Positions 63,514-64,000 of a DNA stretch of 64,000 nt are shown here, one piece after another. The DNA lies in assembly GCA_027488115.1 (NCBI GenBank), contig JAIYCG010000023.1, positions 62,001 to 126,000 on the forward strand, read 5' to 3'. Under the pieces are notes generated by a model. The model saw only the letters and a program-made list of their open reading frames with translations. It did no database searches and was not told the origin of the DNA. The position numbers and the translations under genes are program-made. How positions within the stretch are numbered: the stretch's first letter is position 1; each line of letters opens with the position of its first letter. This DNA is from Comamonadaceae bacterium (lineage in GTDB: Bacteria > Pseudomonadota > Gammaproteobacteria > Burkholderiales > Burkholderiaceae_C).

Positions 63514-64000
63514 ATGGACGCTAGCATGTGGGTTGCCAAAACTGGCTTGGATGCGCAGCAAACGCGCATGAATGTGATTTCCAATAACTTGGCCAACGTC
63601 AACACAACTGGTTACAAGCGTGATCGTGCTGTGTTTGAAGACTTGTTGTATCAAAACATTCGTCAAGCTGGTGGTCAAACAGGTGCCAACACCCAGGCAC
63701 CGACAGGCTTGATGTTGGGTACCGGTGTGCGCATTGTTGCCACTGAAAAACAACACGCCCAAGGCAACATGGTCAATTCCCAAAATCCCTTGGATCTGGC
63801 CATTGCAGGTGAAGGCTTTTTCCAAATTGCACAACCCGATGGCACCATTGCCTATACGCGTGATGGCAATTTCAAGCTTTCCAACTCGGGGCAAGTTGTC
63901 ACGGCCAATGGCGCCTTGTTACAACCCGCCATCACCGTTCCCAATACGGCGTCTAGCGTTACTTTCGGTCGCGATGGCACAGTATCTGTTGAGTTGGCTG
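63514..64000 (+). CDS. flgG: Flagellar distal rod protein FlgG, partial (C-terminus off the window)
   Basis: 162 codons are visible, starting [20 protein letters not shown] with [41 protein letters not shown] and [19 protein letters not shown], all FlgG hallmarks. It forms the distal rod crossing the peptidoglycan and outer membrane. The ribosome site AAAGGAG lies seven bases before the ATG. flgH, flgI and later genes would be expected just beyond the window. Confidence 0.93.
   Translation, partial: MDASMWVAKTGLDAQQTRMNVISNNLANVNTTGYKRDRAVFEDLLYQNIRQAGGQTGANTQAPTGLMLGTGVRIVATEKQHAQGNMVNSQNPLDLAIAGEGFFQIAQPDGTIAYTRDGNFKLSNSGQVVTANGALLQPAITVPNTASSVTFGRDGTVSVELA

Overview
The window looks like chromosomal DNA of a betaproteobacterium of the Burkholderiales, most likely Comamonadaceae. 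The evidence is the content and order of housekeeping genes (argB-slmA, argS-SPOR protein-dsbA, lptA-lptB-rpoN), a fused IcmF mutase, a phasin/PhaD-like pair, and a polar-type flagellar set with FlhF, FlhG, FliA, RpoN and an enhancer-binding protein. This assignment comes from gene content only; no 16S or tRNA gene is present. Coding density is very high. No insertion sequence, prophage, CRISPR array or tRNA was seen, and no gap without a gene exceeds 300 bases.

The left part (1-34.2 kb) is metabolic and housekeeping. In order it holds: slmA (cut by the window edge), argB and two dTDP-rhamnose genes (rfbD, rfbB); a phasin and a TetR regulator; coaX; two divergent amidase-signature enzymes; and an M20 peptidase. 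Next come a sulfur module (CsoR-family repressor, persulfide dioxygenase-rhodanese fusion, split YeeE/YedE transporter), then icmF behind a palindromic operator, gshB, a class II amidotransferase and malate synthase G. These are followed by an HMG-CoA-lyase-type enzyme with a CoA-transferase and a LysR regulator; argS, a SPOR protein and dsbA; and lptA, lptB, rpoN, an rRNA methyltransferase, a PIN protein and a UPF0149/SEC-C protein. A defluorinase-type hydrolase, an NnrU protein and a flavin reductase close this part.

The right part (34.3-64 kb) is a flagellar regulon. The minus strand carries motB-motA, fliS, fliA, flhG, flhF and flhA. The plus strand carries fliK-fliL-fliM-fliN-fliO-fliP-fliQ-fliR-flhB followed by two unrecognised genes. 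A sigma-54 activator without a receiver domain follows on the minus strand. It is divergent from an envelope/outer-ring-like cluster: FlgP, a FlgT-like protein, a FimV-like protein, a second FliK-like protein and a stand-alone FlhB C-terminal domain. Then come flgN, flgM and flgA (minus), a LysM-lysozyme-like protein, and flgB-C-D-E-F-G (plus, flgG cut by the window edge). Genes for the filament, the MS ring (fliE-J) and chemotaxis are not in the window.

The flagellar regulatory logic can be partly read from the DNA. RpoN, an enhancer-binding protein, FliA and FlgM are all encoded here. A perfect -24/-12 element precedes flgB and a near-perfect one precedes fliK. Three mutually similar sigma-28 elements with exact 11-base spacing precede flgM, fliS and flgP. 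The most interesting signals are the cluster at 49.0-58.4 kb (unknown proteins, H-ring-like proteins, a FliK paralogue and a FlhB-domain paralogue), the NPEH replacement of the FlhB NPTH self-cleavage motif, the receiver-less sigma-54 activator with a palindrome in front of it, and a 788-residue hook protein.
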